From Clostridium folliculivorans (GTDB lineage: Bacteria; Bacillota; Clostridia; Clostridiales; Clostridiaceae), in assembly GCF_024341905.1 (NCBI RefSeq), contig NZ_BQXY01000002.1:496001-560000 (forward strand): a stretch of DNA of 64,000 bases, in the 5' to 3' direction. A program made the position numbers and the translations under genes. Positions 19,551-27,527 of this stretch are shown one piece after another; positions within the stretch are counted from its first letter, which is position 1, and each line of letters begins with the position of its first letter. The notes under the pieces were generated by a model. That model had not been told where the DNA came from and searched no databases. It saw only the letters and a program-made list of their open reading frames with translations.

Positions 19551-19737
19551 AGGACTTTTATTTCTTAAAATTTCTTTATAAATTATATTTAGATTTCTTT
19601 ATAATCTATACCATTCTTTTAAAAAATAAAATTTACTTATGCTTTTTAGTATATCCTTAGATTGAATTTCTAAAAAATCTTATATTTATATAATAATTTA
19701 GCGAACATACATTTGCAAGCACGTACTTTTAAGTTTG

Positions 19738-19759
19738 TTAGTTACCTTAAGGTAACTAA
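19738..19759. promoter_or_regulatory. Perfect 22-bp palindrome upstream of sspH
   Basis: Half-site TTAGTTACCTT followed by its exact complement. The GTTACC/GGTAAC form resembles operators bound by HxlR- or MarR-type repressors. It lies upstream of the spore-gene promoter, and no matching regulator gene is nearby. Confidence 0.55.
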
Positions 19760-19781
19760 TGGAATCTTTCCATAGATTAAA

Positions 19782-19811
19782 GAATATTTAATCCTTCATA
19801 AGCAAATGCTA
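19782..19811 (+). promoter_or_regulatory. Sigma-G-like promoter of sspH
   Basis: GAATA (19782-19786), 18 bp, AATGCTA (19805-19811), the latter matching 5 of 7 positions of the forespore sigma-G -10 consensus CATACTA. The distance to the ribosome binding site at 19831 fits. Confidence 0.45.
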
Positions 19812-19844
19812 CTTTTGTAATTTATTTTTAAAGGAGGTGTTAAT

Positions 19845-20024
19845 ATGGATAGAAAACGTGCAGAAGAAATTCTTTCCTCGCCTGATGTTATTAATGTTAC
19901 ATATGAAGGTGAACAAATTTATATTGAAAAAATAGACGATAACAAAGAAATCGCTTATATACATCCCCTTAATCAACCTACAGGATCACAAGAAGTTCCT
20001 TTAGTCTCACTTCAAGAACAATAA
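19845..20024 (+). CDS. sspH: Small acid-soluble spore protein, H type
   Basis: A 59-residue protein starting MDRKRAEEILSSPDVINVTY and continuing EGEQIYIEKI, with the conserved IHPLNQPTGSQEVPLVSL end; this is the SspH pattern (R-A-x-E-I-x-x-S-P, I-N-V-T-Y, Y-I-E, P-L). SspH is a minor forespore protein packed with spore DNA and contents. The ribosome binding site is AAGGAGG, the start is ATG, and a sigma-G-like promoter lies upstream. It is monocistronic, with its own perfect 16-bp terminator stem. It is too short for many gene finders. Confidence 0.93.
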   Translation: MDRKRAEEILSSPDVINVTYEGEQIYIEKIDDNKEIAYIHPLNQPTGSQEVPLVSLQEQ

Positions 20025-20028
20025 AATT

Positions 20029-20090
20029 AAGCAAATGATGTTATTATTATAAGCTTCAAATAGATAACATCATTTGCTTGATTGATTTAA
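20029..20090 (+). terminator. Terminator of sspH
   Basis: Perfect 16-base stem AAGCAAATGATGTTAT (20029-20044) with 20064-20079, followed by GATTGATTT. The T-run is weak. Confidence 0.7.
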
Positions 20091-20237
20091 AACTATTCTC
20101 ACATGCATATCTTTTTATATTTATTTTAAACTTTAATCCATTGAAAGTGACAATACATTTATTAAATATTTATTTGAGTAAAGTAATATATTTGTGTATA
20201 CTTGTTATTTGAAGGTATTTTTCAGCTTTAAATTTTA

Positions 20238-20352
20238 TCTATAGATGTACCACTTCGAACCGAAATCTATTTTTAAAACTCTCACGGCTTCTAGTGAGAG
20301 AATTTAAAAATAATATGTTTTATTACGAAGTGGTACATCCATAACTAGCAGA
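20238..20352. repeat. F1 foldback element, copy h
   Basis: Perfect 14-base arms GATGTACCACTTCG (20244-20257) and CGAAGTGGTACATC (20336-20349). Inner hairpin CTCTCAC / GTGAGAG within TTTTTAAA-rich flanks. The loop motif GAAATCTAT is shared with the copy at 50994. Confidence 0.88.
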
Positions 20353-20463
20353 AATTTTATAAATTTAACATAAAATTTGTACAACCATTAAAACTCAAAA
20401 TAACTTTTAGCTATTAATTGTATTTTATCCGATAAATAGATTTTATTTGGAACTGGTATATCT

Positions 20464-20566
20464 AAAGATGAACCAATTCAATCCTAAATCTATTTTCAAA
20501 ACTCCTCTGGGTTCTGAGATGAGAATTTGAAAATAGAAGTTTAATTATGAAGTGGTTCACCTATAT
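20464..20566. repeat. F1 foldback element, copy i
   Basis: Arms GATGAACCAATTCA (20467-20480) and TGAAGTGGTTCACC (20548-20561) pair at 12 of 14 positions. Inside, CTATTTTCAAA pairs with TTTGAAAATAG. It ends about 15 bp before the EamA gene's ribosome binding site, so it lies in or near that gene's leader. Confidence 0.8.
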
Positions 20567-20592
20567 AATAAGACATAAGGAGTGAAAATATA

Positions 20593-21492
20593 ATGAAACC
20601 TCAACCTAGGATAAAGGGATTTGTGCTCGTAATTTTTTCAACTATGCTGTGGGGAGTATCCGGTACTGTGGCCCAATACTTGTTTCAGCAGAAAGGTTTC
20701 AGTCCAGAATGGCTTGTAGTAATCCGTCTATTAATCTCTGGAATTGTTTTATTGTCATTTGCTACTTTAAGAGGCAACAAGAATGTTCGAAAGATCTGGA
20801 GCTCAAAATATACGATTTTCAACCTTATATGTTTTGCACTTATAGGAATGTTGGGGGTACAGTATACATATTTTGCAGCTATAAAACATGGTAATGCTGC
20901 AACGGCTACTATACTTCAATATTTGTATCCAGTTATAATAATCTTCTATATGACTATCAGAACAAAAAAAGCTCCAAGTTCAAAAGAAATCATAGCAATT
21001 AGCTTAACAATACTTGGTACATTTCTAATAATCACTAAAGGTAATGTTAGCACCTTATCTATTTCTAAGATAGCATTGTTCTGGGGAGTAACTTCAGCTT
21101 TTGCAGCTGCTTTTTACACCTTACAACCAGTTTATCTTCTTGCTAGATATGATTCAATAACTGTAGTTGGCTGGGGAATGTTCATTGGGGGAATTGGATT
21201 TAGCTTTATTCAAAAGCCTTGGGTTAGTACAGGCCAATGGTCCGTAAGCTCAATTCTAGCTATTATATTCGTCGTACTATTTGGTACACTTATTGCTTTT
21301 TGTTGCTACTTAGAAAGCTTAAAGTATATAAAACCAATAGAGGTAAGCATACTTTCTTCTATTGAACCATTATCTGCTGCTTTTTTATCAGTATTTTGGT
21401 TACATGTTAATTTAGGAATTTTTCAATGGCTTGGTACAGCATGTATTATATTTGCAATCATATATTTATCTTTTACCAAAAAAGCTCACTGA
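20593..21492 (+). CDS. EamA-family (DMT superfamily) transporter
   Basis: A 299-residue membrane protein with about ten hydrophobic segments arranged as two EamA halves (residues about 10-140 and 155-293). Typical marks are the start FVLVIFSTMLWGVSGTVAQYL, the loop AIKHGNAATATILQYLYPVII and, in the second half, SILSSIEPLSAAFLSVFWLH. Members export metabolites or amino acids, and the substrate is unknown. The ribosome binding site is AAGGAG. The stop codon lies inside the stem of its terminator. Two F1 foldbacks lie between sspH and this gene. Confidence 0.85.
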   Translation: MKPQPRIKGFVLVIFSTMLWGVSGTVAQYLFQQKGFSPEWLVVIRLLISGIVLLSFATLRGNKNVRKIWSSKYTIFNLICFALIGMLGVQYTYFAAIKHGNAATATILQYLYPVIIIFYMTIRTKKAPSSKEIIAISLTILGTFLIITKGNVSTLSISKIALFWGVTSAFAAAFYTLQPVYLLARYDSITVVGWGMFIGGIGFSFIQKPWVSTGQWSVSSILAIIFVVLFGTLIAFCCYLESLKYIKPIEVSILSSIEPLSAAFLSVFWLHVNLGIFQWLGTACIIFAIIYLSFTKKAH

Positions 21493-21519
21493 CGCGACTT
21501 TCTTCAGTGAGTTTTTTTA
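21484..21519 (+). terminator. Terminator overlapping the EamA stop codon
   Basis: Stem CTCACTGA (21485-21492) / TCAGTGAG (21504-21511) followed by seven T. Confidence 0.85.
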
Positions 21520-21520
21520 A

Positions 21521-21598
21521 CGCATCTGCCTTTTCGAATGTATATGAGGAAAACTTGGCAGGCAAATAAGTTTTATTTTTTACTGTATCTCAATAAAA
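21521..21598. repeat. F3 repeat, copy 1
   Basis: Starts GCATCTGCC, contains CGAATGTATATGAGGAAAA, then GGCAGG and AATAAGTTTTATTTTTTACT. CTGCC pairs with GGCAG. It follows directly after a terminator, as does copy 3. Confidence 0.7.
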
Positions 21599-21714
21599 AG
21601 CTCTAGAACAAACAAAGGAACTTATTGAAGTTTCCTCATAAATTAAATTGTAAGCACTAATAAATATAACAAGAAATTATCCCAGTTTTAATACAACTCA
21701 AACACAACTTTTCT

Positions 21715-22029
21715 TTACAATTCAGTATATTTCTTACTATTGCCTTTAGCCTTCTCCACCGGATATTTCTTCTCATTTTTATTCATCTTCTTATTTATTA
21801 CATCTTCAATATTTACATCTAAAGCGTCAGCCATATGTATGCAATAAACAAGAACATCAGCAAGCTCATCACATACCTCTTCTTTATTATAATTATTATC
21901 CCAAAGAAAATGTTCTAAAAGTTCTGCTGCTTCTATGTTTATAGCTTTAGCCAAATTTTCAGGTGTGTGAAATTGCGACCAATCTCTGTCATTTCTAAAT
22001 TTTCGTATTCTTTCAATTACATCATTCAT
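21715..22029 (-). CDS. MazG-like nucleotide pyrophosphohydrolase
   Basis: A 104-residue all-alpha NTP pyrophosphatase of the MazG/RS21-C6 type. The metal-binding acidic motifs are visible as EAAELLEHF (about residues 33-41) and DELADVLVYCIHMADAL (about 55-71). These enzymes hydrolyse non-canonical or excess (d)NTPs, often dCTP-like substrates in the short single-domain class. The ribosome binding site AAGGAG is well placed. It follows the PspC gene on the same strand, with a hairpin between them. Confidence 0.85.
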   Translation of the reverse strand: MNDVIERIRKFRNDRDWSQFHTPENLAKAINIEAAELLEHFLWDNNYNKEEVCDELADVLVYCIHMADALDVNIEDVINKKMNKNEKKYPVEKAKGNSKKYTEL

Positions 22030-22067
22030 TGGTTTATCTCCTTAGCTTTTATACTCTTAAATTGAAA

Positions 22068-22100
22068 AGTCTTCTGAAATCGAAATGACTCAAAAGACTT
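22068..22100 (-). terminator. Hairpin between pspC-type and mazG-like genes
   Basis: AAGTCTTCTGA (22068-22078) pairs with TCAAAAGACTT (22090-22100) with small mismatches. The minus strand continues TTCAATTT. Confidence 0.55.
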
Positions 22101-22108
22101 ATTGTTAT

Positions 22109-22294
22109 TTAATCTCCACTTGGTATTATAAATGCACACAGTATATATGCTAAGATTCCACTTCCTGCTGCTAGCCCAAATATTACCCATAGCACACGTA
22201 CAATTGTTGCATCGATATCAAAGAATTCAGCTATTCCACCACAAACTCCTGCAAGCATCCGATTAGAATTTGATTTGTATAACTTTTTATTCAT
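22109..22294 (-). CDS. PspC-domain small membrane protein
   Basis: Sixty-one residues that make up just the PspC domain: KLYKSNSNRMLAGVCGGIAE, FFDIDATIVRVLWVIFGL, then a hydrophobic stretch ending FIIPSGD. In the phage-shock system PspC senses or transmits envelope stress; in Firmicutes such stand-alone copies are common and mostly uncharacterised. Glycine-rich membrane segment at about 35-57. The ribosome binding site AAGGAGGAG is strong. Confidence 0.88.
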   Translation of the reverse strand: MNKKLYKSNSNRMLAGVCGGIAEFFDIDATIVRVLWVIFGLAAGSGILAYILCAFIIPSGD

Positions 22295-22789
22295 ATACTC
22301 CTCCTTGTTTTATTATTATTATTATGAGATAATACATAAATTTAGTAAGCAATCTCAAAATAATTTATTTTCCTAATACTGACAAATAAGCTGTTTATTT
22401 AATTAAGCTACTATGATAATCTTAAATTAAGGTTTTATTATGAATTCTTAATTTATGTATATTTTTAAAAAATATATATAAATTTAACATGCAATTGACT
22501 ATACGGTTTTATTTTCTAAAAATATATTTCAACATATAGTTGACAGCTATATTTCTTATTAAATAATTATACACTATAACAATTGGATAACATACAAAAA
22601 ATTTGCAAACATACGTCTTTCTGTCTATCTTATAAAATCCACAAATAATCTAAGAACTTTAAATTAGTATATAAGCAGAGAACTAATTAATAAATGTGTT
22701 AGCATTAATTCTCTCTAAGCAATTGTTATATCAGTTTTATTATGACTTAAGTAGCAATAAAATAAAGTTTATTCTCAAAGGAGTGAAAC
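22295..22789. other. Very AT-rich intergenic region between divergent genes
   Basis: About 495 bp with no supported gene. TTGACA at 22552-22557 with ATAATT 17 bp further on is a possible plus-strand promoter for the secreted/anchored protein at 22790. No repeat of the F1-F3 families was found here. Confidence 0.35.
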
Positions 22790-23341
22790 ATGAGAAAGAT
22801 ATTTTTCATTTTAATTTCAATACTAATTGCAGGTTCAATAATTGGCTTTATTACTATAAAAAATCAAAGCTCATCAACAGTAGTAAGTGCAATTGAAAGA
22901 TCTGGTTCTAAGGTCAATCAAATTGTAAGTGCAAAAGATTATTATGATGGTAAAGTAATTGTATTCACAGATGGCAGCATTAATTCAAAAGGCTTTTCAT
23001 TAAATCATGCATACGTAAAAAGGACTCTATTTGGATGGAAGTGTATTGATACAACTTTTGGCGGACATGGTGGAAGTTCTGAGTTATCCAGCGGATACTA
23101 TAGCCTAAATGATAAAATAAGGCTAATCACAGGATATGTTGCTGATAATAACATATCGAAAGTAGAAATTAAGGTAAATGATAAAATTATTAACCCTGAA
23201 CTTATCTCAATAAACGGTATACGATTATGGGCTCTATACCTTGATAATAATTTAAGCATAAAGTCAATTAATGTTATTGGAAAAACAGAAAATCATAATG
23301 TGATTAGAGATCTTAACTTATCAGAGTTTATTTCTATTTAA
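22790..23341 (+). CDS. Uncharacterised membrane-anchored or secreted protein
   Basis: A 183-residue protein I do not recognise. The N-terminus (MRKIFFILISILIAGSIIGF) is a signal peptide or single anchor; the rest is extracytoplasmic and beta-rich, with aromatic-glycine stretches (LFGWKCIDTTFGGHGGSSEL) and paired segments such as SKVEIKVNDKIIN and KSINVIGKTENHNV that suggest a small beta-sandwich. Two cysteines are not expected from the pattern to form a conserved pair. The ribosome binding site is AAGGAG. Similar one-gene secreted proteins occur in Firmicutes, but I will not assign a function. Confidence 0.7.
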   Translation: MRKIFFILISILIAGSIIGFITIKNQSSSTVVSAIERSGSKVNQIVSAKDYYDGKVIVFTDGSINSKGFSLNHAYVKRTLFGWKCIDTTFGGHGGSSELSSGYYSLNDKIRLITGYVADNNISKVEIKVNDKIINPELISINGIRLWALYLDNNLSIKSINVIGKTENHNVIRDLNLSEFISI

Positions 23342-23364
23342 ATAATTGAGCAATTAAAATTTAA

Positions 23365-23610
23365 CTATATATAGATCGGTTTCAAATAAAGTCTAACTAA
23401 GCATTGTATATTAAAGCTTGTTAATCTATTCCTCTTTATCAGATAAACTACTTCAGTCCTTGAACTTAAAATAATAAATCAAGGGACTCAGCATTAGAGT
23501 CCCTTAATTTATATAATCCAATTTTTTTTCCTATCCCTTGTCGCAAACAAACCTCTTCAATCCTTAGCTTCGAATAAACTTTAAATTTATGCTTAAAATT
23601 CACATAAATA
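23365..23610. repeat. Composite region of F1-derived half elements and a hairpin
   Basis: Contains ATAGATCGGTTTC (23371), GATAAACTACTTC (23442-23454) and CTCTTCAATCCTTAGC (23552), all recognisable F1 arm or loop sequences in broken order, around a 9-base hairpin AAGGGACTC / GAGTCCCTT (23481-23505). The hairpin may terminate one or both of the convergent flanking genes. Confidence 0.5.
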
Positions 23611-23637
23611 GTTTACTTGCCTCTATAAAGCGAAATC

Positions 23638-24282
23638 CTAATCATTTTTCTCATTTTTTATAGAATTTATAATCATATCTATAATTGATAGTACTATATC
23701 GTCTGAAGTTATTCCCTCGCAAGTAACTGGTATTTTTGTATAACTCACCCTCTGCAATACTCCCATCATTGTTTGAAATATATAAAACCCAGTTTTTACT
23801 ATATCAATATCTTTTTTAAAAGACCTATCTTCAATACCACTACGTATAATATTATCTAAAAAATTGTTACCTTCTAGTTTAGTAAAGTTTTCATATTTCA
23901 TTTTTAATTCTTCGTTTGAATCATATGCTTCATAATAAATATCGAATAAGGTTATAAACTTCATTTGGTCCTTATTTTCACTGGCAAAGTTTACCCACTC
24001 ATGAAGCATGTTTTTAAGTTTTTGTAATCCAGTATTTCCAACTCTACCAGCTTCTGATATAGCGCCAGTCATACACTCTAAAATATCTATTTGCACTTCA
24101 AATATCAGCTCGTCTATTGATTTAAAATGCTTATAAAAAGTTACTCTGCTCACTCCTGCTTGTGTACATACATCTTTAATATTTACATTTATAAAATTAT
24201 TCTTTAGAAAAAGCTCTCTGCCAGCTGCTATTATCTCCGCACGGTTCTTATTTTTTAAGCTTTTGTGCCATGATTCACTCAT
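23638..24282 (-). CDS. TetR-family transcriptional regulator
   Basis: A 214-residue regulator. The helix-turn-helix covers residues about 12-58 (EIIAAGRELFLKNNFINVNI, then CTQAGVSRVTFYKHFKS). The C-terminal ligand-binding domain is helical and typical of TetR. It starts inside the end of the MFS gene (8-bp overlap), so pump and regulator share a transcript. The doubled inverted repeat 5'-TTTAC-N5-GTAAA upstream of the MFS gene (25511-25543) is its likely operator, giving negative feedback lifted by a pump substrate. Confidence 0.88.
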   Translation of the reverse strand: MSESWHKSLKNKNRAEIIAAGRELFLKNNFINVNIKDVCTQAGVSRVTFYKHFKSIDELIFEVQIDILECMTGAISEAGRVGNTGLQKLKNMLHEWVNFASENKDQMKFITLFDIYYEAYDSNEELKMKYENFTKLEGNNFLDNIIRSGIEDRSFKKDIDIVKTGFYIFQTMMGVLQRVSYTKIPVTCEGITSDDIVLSIIDMIINSIKNEKND

Positions 24283-25477
24283 TTTTAACTACCTCATTTA
24301 TATCAATTTTCTTCTTATTTTTAGTCAAAAATATGGCTCCGATAAGTATGAAACTACCCACAGTATATGGTAAATTTATATGACTGTCAAATAAGTTTCC
24401 AGCCATTATTGGTCCTATAACATTACCTATACTTGTATAGGTAGTATTCAGTCCTGAAACAAATCCTTGCTGATCACCTGCTTCATTAGCTAACAAAGTA
24501 TTTACCGTTGGTCTCAAAAAGGAATTAAACGCGAAAAATATTGAAGATATTCCTAAGAGGTATACAAAATTAACTTTTATAAGCATTAAGAGCAATGCTA
24601 CAGCTGATATAAATAAGGAAAACCTTACAAGTCTATATTCTCCAAAAATCTTAATAGCTTTTTCTATTAGTCCTACTTGAGTTATGATTCCAATTACAGC
24701 CCCTAAAGTTATCAAAATAGATATTTTATCAGCTGCAAAACCGTACCTCTGTTGTACATATAATGAATATACAGTTTCATAATTTACTAATCCAAAAGTC
24801 ATGACAAATATTAATAAAAGATATTTAAAATAAGGAGTATGTACAGATTCTTTCAGTTGCTTTACAATGGACTCCTGTTTTTCTTTTGGTTTTAAAGTCT
24901 TTCTTTTTTCTAAAGAAAGTGTTTCCGGTAGCAAAATTGTTAAAATAGTTGCTATAAGTCCTAATCCTGATGCAAAAAAATAAGGAACTCTTATTCCGAA
25001 TTGTGCGATAATGCCGCCTATCCCAGGTCCAATTACCATTCCAAGATTCATGGATGCGCTTAAGTATCCCATGCCTTTTGCTCTAGTTTCTTTTGTGGTA
25101 ACATCTGCTACGTAAGCTAGGACCGATGGAACCATTATTCCGAGTCCTATTCCACCAATAAACCTTGCTATATATAACTCAACTAACATATGTGAAATTG
25201 CGAAAATAAAGTCTGAGATTACTGTAAGAAACAGTCCCGATAATATAAGTTTTTTTCTACCGTACATATCTGAAAGTCTTCCACCTATAGGAGAAAACAA
25301 GAATTGTGCTGCTCCAAAAGCTGCCACTAAATAACCAGCTGCAGAACCTGCTGCATTAAATTGTTTAAGATAATCAGGCAATATAGGAATAACCATACCT
25401 TGTCCTAGCAATGCTATAAAAAGGTTAAGCATAAGTATGAATAAAGGAATTTTTTTATGACTATACTCTTTTTTCAA
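24275..25477 (-). CDS. MFS drug/solute efflux transporter (DHA1 type)
   Basis: A 400-residue protein with 12 predicted membrane helices. The cytoplasmic loop 2-3 carries the MFS signature GGRLSDMYGRKKLIL (about residue 65), and the motif C-like GIGGIIAQFGIRVPYFF lies in helix 5, which marks drug:H+ antiporters. The cytoplasmic central loop (about 190-210) is lysine-rich. The substrate is unknown. The gene is the first of a two-gene unit with its TetR repressor. Confidence 0.88.
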   Translation of the reverse strand: MKKEYSHKKIPLFILMLNLFIALLGQGMVIPILPDYLKQFNAAGSAAGYLVAAFGAAQFLFSPIGGRLSDMYGRKKLILSGLFLTVISDFIFAISHMLVELYIARFIGGIGLGIMVPSVLAYVADVTTKETRAKGMGYLSASMNLGMVIGPGIGGIIAQFGIRVPYFFASGLGLIATILTILLPETLSLEKRKTLKPKEKQESIVKQLKESVHTPYFKYLLLIFVMTFGLVNYETVYSLYVQQRYGFAADKISILITLGAVIGIITQVGLIEKAIKIFGEYRLVRFSLFISAVALLLMLIKVNFVYLLGISSIFFAFNSFLRPTVNTLLANEAGDQQGFVSGLNTTYTSIGNVIGPIMAGNLFDSHINLPYTVGSFILIGAIFLTKNKKKIDINEVVKNE

Positions 25478-25510
25478 TGTTGCACCTCCAAAAATTATAT
25501 CAAATCATGA

Positions 25511-25543
25511 TTTACACATAGTAAACCATTTACTCACAGTAAA
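25511..25543. promoter_or_regulatory. Doubled TetR-type operator before the MFS gene
   Basis: TTTACACATAGTAAA (25511-25525) and TTTACTCACAGTAAA (25529-25543), each an inverted repeat TTTAC-N5-GTAAA, start to start 18 bp. They lie 34-66 bp upstream of the start codon. Confidence 0.75.
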
Positions 25544-25819
25544 TAATTATATAAGCATTTTAATTATCTGTAAACTATAACTACCAATTTTTTATAAAAA
25601 AGTTTTCTGGTTTCTGAAAAACTCAAATTATTAGGTTAAAACGCTCCTATATTATTATTTTTAATATACCCAATGAGTTATTAAATACTAAGTTTAATTT
25701 TTACATAATCTTCTTACACTATTTCTTTCTTATTTTCCAACATTCGAACAGGATAATAAATGTGCTATGAGGAAAATATATAAACGTATCAAATATAAAA
25801 ATTTATGGAGGTGCCTATC

Positions 25820-26302
25820 ATGGGAATATTTAGCGGATTATTTGGAGATGATGAGAATACCTCAAGCAAAGCTACAAGCAGTGCTGCAGGTAATACAAAA
25901 CAAGACAAAAATGACGCAAGAGTTGAACTCCGTAAAGAAGAAATTAATGTATCAAAAAACAAAGTGCAAAAAGGCGAAGTTGAACTTGGTAAAGAGATTG
26001 TTGAAGATCATAAGTGCATGGATGTACCTGTTTCACATGAAGAAGTTGTTATTGACAGAAAAACTTTAAACAATCAAGTATGTGATACTCCTATAAAGGA
26101 GCAACAATCAATTAGAATTCCTGTAAGTGAAGAAAGAGTTGATGTTACTAAAAATACAGTAGTAACAGGAGAAGTTACTGCTCATAAACGTGAAGTACAA
26201 CAAACTCAACATATAGAGCAAACTCTTAAGCATGAAGAACCTACTATAAATAAAGTAGGAAATCCTGTTATCGTAGATAATCAAAACAATCAACAACAAT
26301 AA
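25820..26302 (+). CDS. DUF2382 (YsnF/AvaK) domain protein
   Basis: About 160 residues, soluble and highly charged. Two copies of the DUF2382 pattern can be seen: VELRKEEINVSKNKVQKGEV, then IRIPVSEERVDVTKNTVVTGEV, each followed by a variable heptad-like stretch. Domain function is unknown; it is found in stress-related proteins such as YsnF and AvaK. I place the start at 25820 (MGIFSGLFGDD) because GGAGGTG lies just upstream, inside the longer frame. A sister gene with membrane helices follows at 26467. Confidence 0.82.
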   Translation: MGIFSGLFGDDENTSSKATSSAAGNTKQDKNDARVELRKEEINVSKNKVQKGEVELGKEIVEDHKCMDVPVSHEEVVIDRKTLNNQVCDTPIKEQQSIRIPVSEERVDVTKNTVVTGEVTAHKREVQQTQHIEQTLKHEEPTINKVGNPVIVDNQNNQQQ

Positions 26303-26308
26303 TTTATG

Positions 26309-26349
26309 AGGCACCTTCAAATTGTACTTATGATTGAGGGTGCTTTTAA
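26309..26349 (+). terminator. Terminator after the first DUF2382 gene
   Basis: GCACCTTCAA (26311-26320) pairs with TTGAGGGTGC (26334-26343, one G-U) followed by TTTT. Confidence 0.75.
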
Positions 26350-26466
26350 AGAATCTAATTTTATATATCAAGTTAGGTCTTGTTAGATATTTCTGATTCA
26401 CAACTTTTATACAGACATAATTTAGGTTTCTATAAATGTTCCTATAAATAAATTGGAGGTAAAGTT

Positions 26467-27165
26467 ATGGAAAAAAACACTTCAACAGAACATCGAAATA
26501 CACAAGTATATAACGGGATCACTTTAGGAATGATAATTGGTGGTATATGTGGAATAATACTTGGTTTTTTAGATAGATCAGGACTTTTTATTATATCAGC
26601 TTTAAATTCTACATTTGCATTTATTCCACTAAACGAGATTATTACAGGTTTGTTATGGGGAGTTATTCTTGGTGGTCTCACAGGAGACTTTATTGAATTC
26701 ATTTCAACTCAAAGAACAGGTTCATACAATGACGGTTTAACACTATCAAAAGATATGACTTATAAAGATATAGGAACTGAAACTCTACAACTTAAAGAAG
26801 AACAGCTTAATATTGCTAAAACCTGGATGAAAACTGGTGATGTAAAGACTCATAGAGAAACTGTGACTGTAGAAAAAACATTTACTATTCCTATTCAGCG
26901 TGAAGAACTGGTAATAGAGAAAAGAACCTTTAACTCTTCTACCGGAAAGCTAAAAAATACTCCACCACAAATCATCAGAATACCTTTAAATGAAGAAAGA
27001 GTTGATTTCACTAAGCATAGGGTTGCGCTGGAGGATGTATCAATCCATAGAGAACATATAAAAGAAATTAAACATTTTGAAGAAACACTAAAAAGAGAAA
27101 AGCCTAAAGTGAAAATAACAGGCTCCCCAAAAGTTACTGACAAATCAAATTCCAAACGGTCTTAA
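26467..27165 (+). CDS. Membrane protein with C-terminal DUF2382 domain
   Basis: A 232-residue protein. Residues about 18-85 hold two or three hydrophobic, glycine-zipper-like segments (GMIIGGICGIILGFL and GLLWGVILGGLTGDF). The C-terminal 130 residues are the DUF2382 domain (LKEEQLNIAKTWMKTGDV and IRIPLNEERVDFTKHRVALE). It looks like a membrane-anchored partner of the soluble protein encoded upstream. The ribosome binding site is GGAGG. A terminator separates the two genes, so they are a gene pair rather than a tight operon. Confidence 0.8.
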   Translation: MEKNTSTEHRNTQVYNGITLGMIIGGICGIILGFLDRSGLFIISALNSTFAFIPLNEIITGLLWGVILGGLTGDFIEFISTQRTGSYNDGLTLSKDMTYKDIGTETLQLKEEQLNIAKTWMKTGDVKTHRETVTVEKTFTIPIQREELVIEKRTFNSSTGKLKNTPPQIIRIPLNEERVDFTKHRVALEDVSIHREHIKEIKHFEETLKREKPKVKITGSPKVTDKSNSKRS

Positions 27166-27251
27166 ATGATGATATAAAAAGCTATATCATACGTATGCTA
27201 TATTGACACTTAATATATTATTTATAATTCTCATTAAAATATATAATCTAA

Positions 27252-27299
27252 AAATAAGCAGGTTAATTAATGAAGCCTTTTAGCCTGCTTATTTTTTTA
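27252..27299 (+). terminator. Terminator after the second DUF2382 gene
   Basis: AAATAAGCAGG (27252-27262) pairs perfectly with CCTGCTTATTT (27284-27294), then TTTTAT. Confidence 0.85.
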
Positions 27300-27365
27300 T
27301 AAATAAAAATAGTATAAAACGGAAATTATAATATTATATTATTTTACAATATTAGGAGGACTTAT

Positions 27366-27527
27366 ATGAATAAAATAGGGTTACTTAACTTACTCTCTCT
27401 GATTATAGGTACAACATTAATTATAATTGGATGTATAACTGCTTATTTGTTTCAAAAATACCTTTTTGATAAATATACAAATAAAGTTAAAAATACTATA
27501 GATAAAGATTCTTCTTCTAAGCAATAG
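27366..27527 (+). CDS. Small single-pass membrane protein, 53 residues
   Basis: Reads MNKIGLLNLLSLIIGTTLII and then IGCITAYLFQKYLFDKYTNK, with a charged tail ending DKDSSSKQ. One hydrophobic helix at about residues 5-30, positive tail inside or outside not decidable. A strong ribosome binding site TAGGAGG stands 7 bp before the ATG, which supports it as a real gene. It ends exactly where the convergent gerAB gene ends (adjacent bases), with no space for separate terminators. Function unknown. A spore-membrane role is possible from position only. Confidence 0.65.
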   Translation: MNKIGLLNLLSLIIGTTLIIIGCITAYLFQKYLFDKYTNKVKNTIDKDSSSKQ

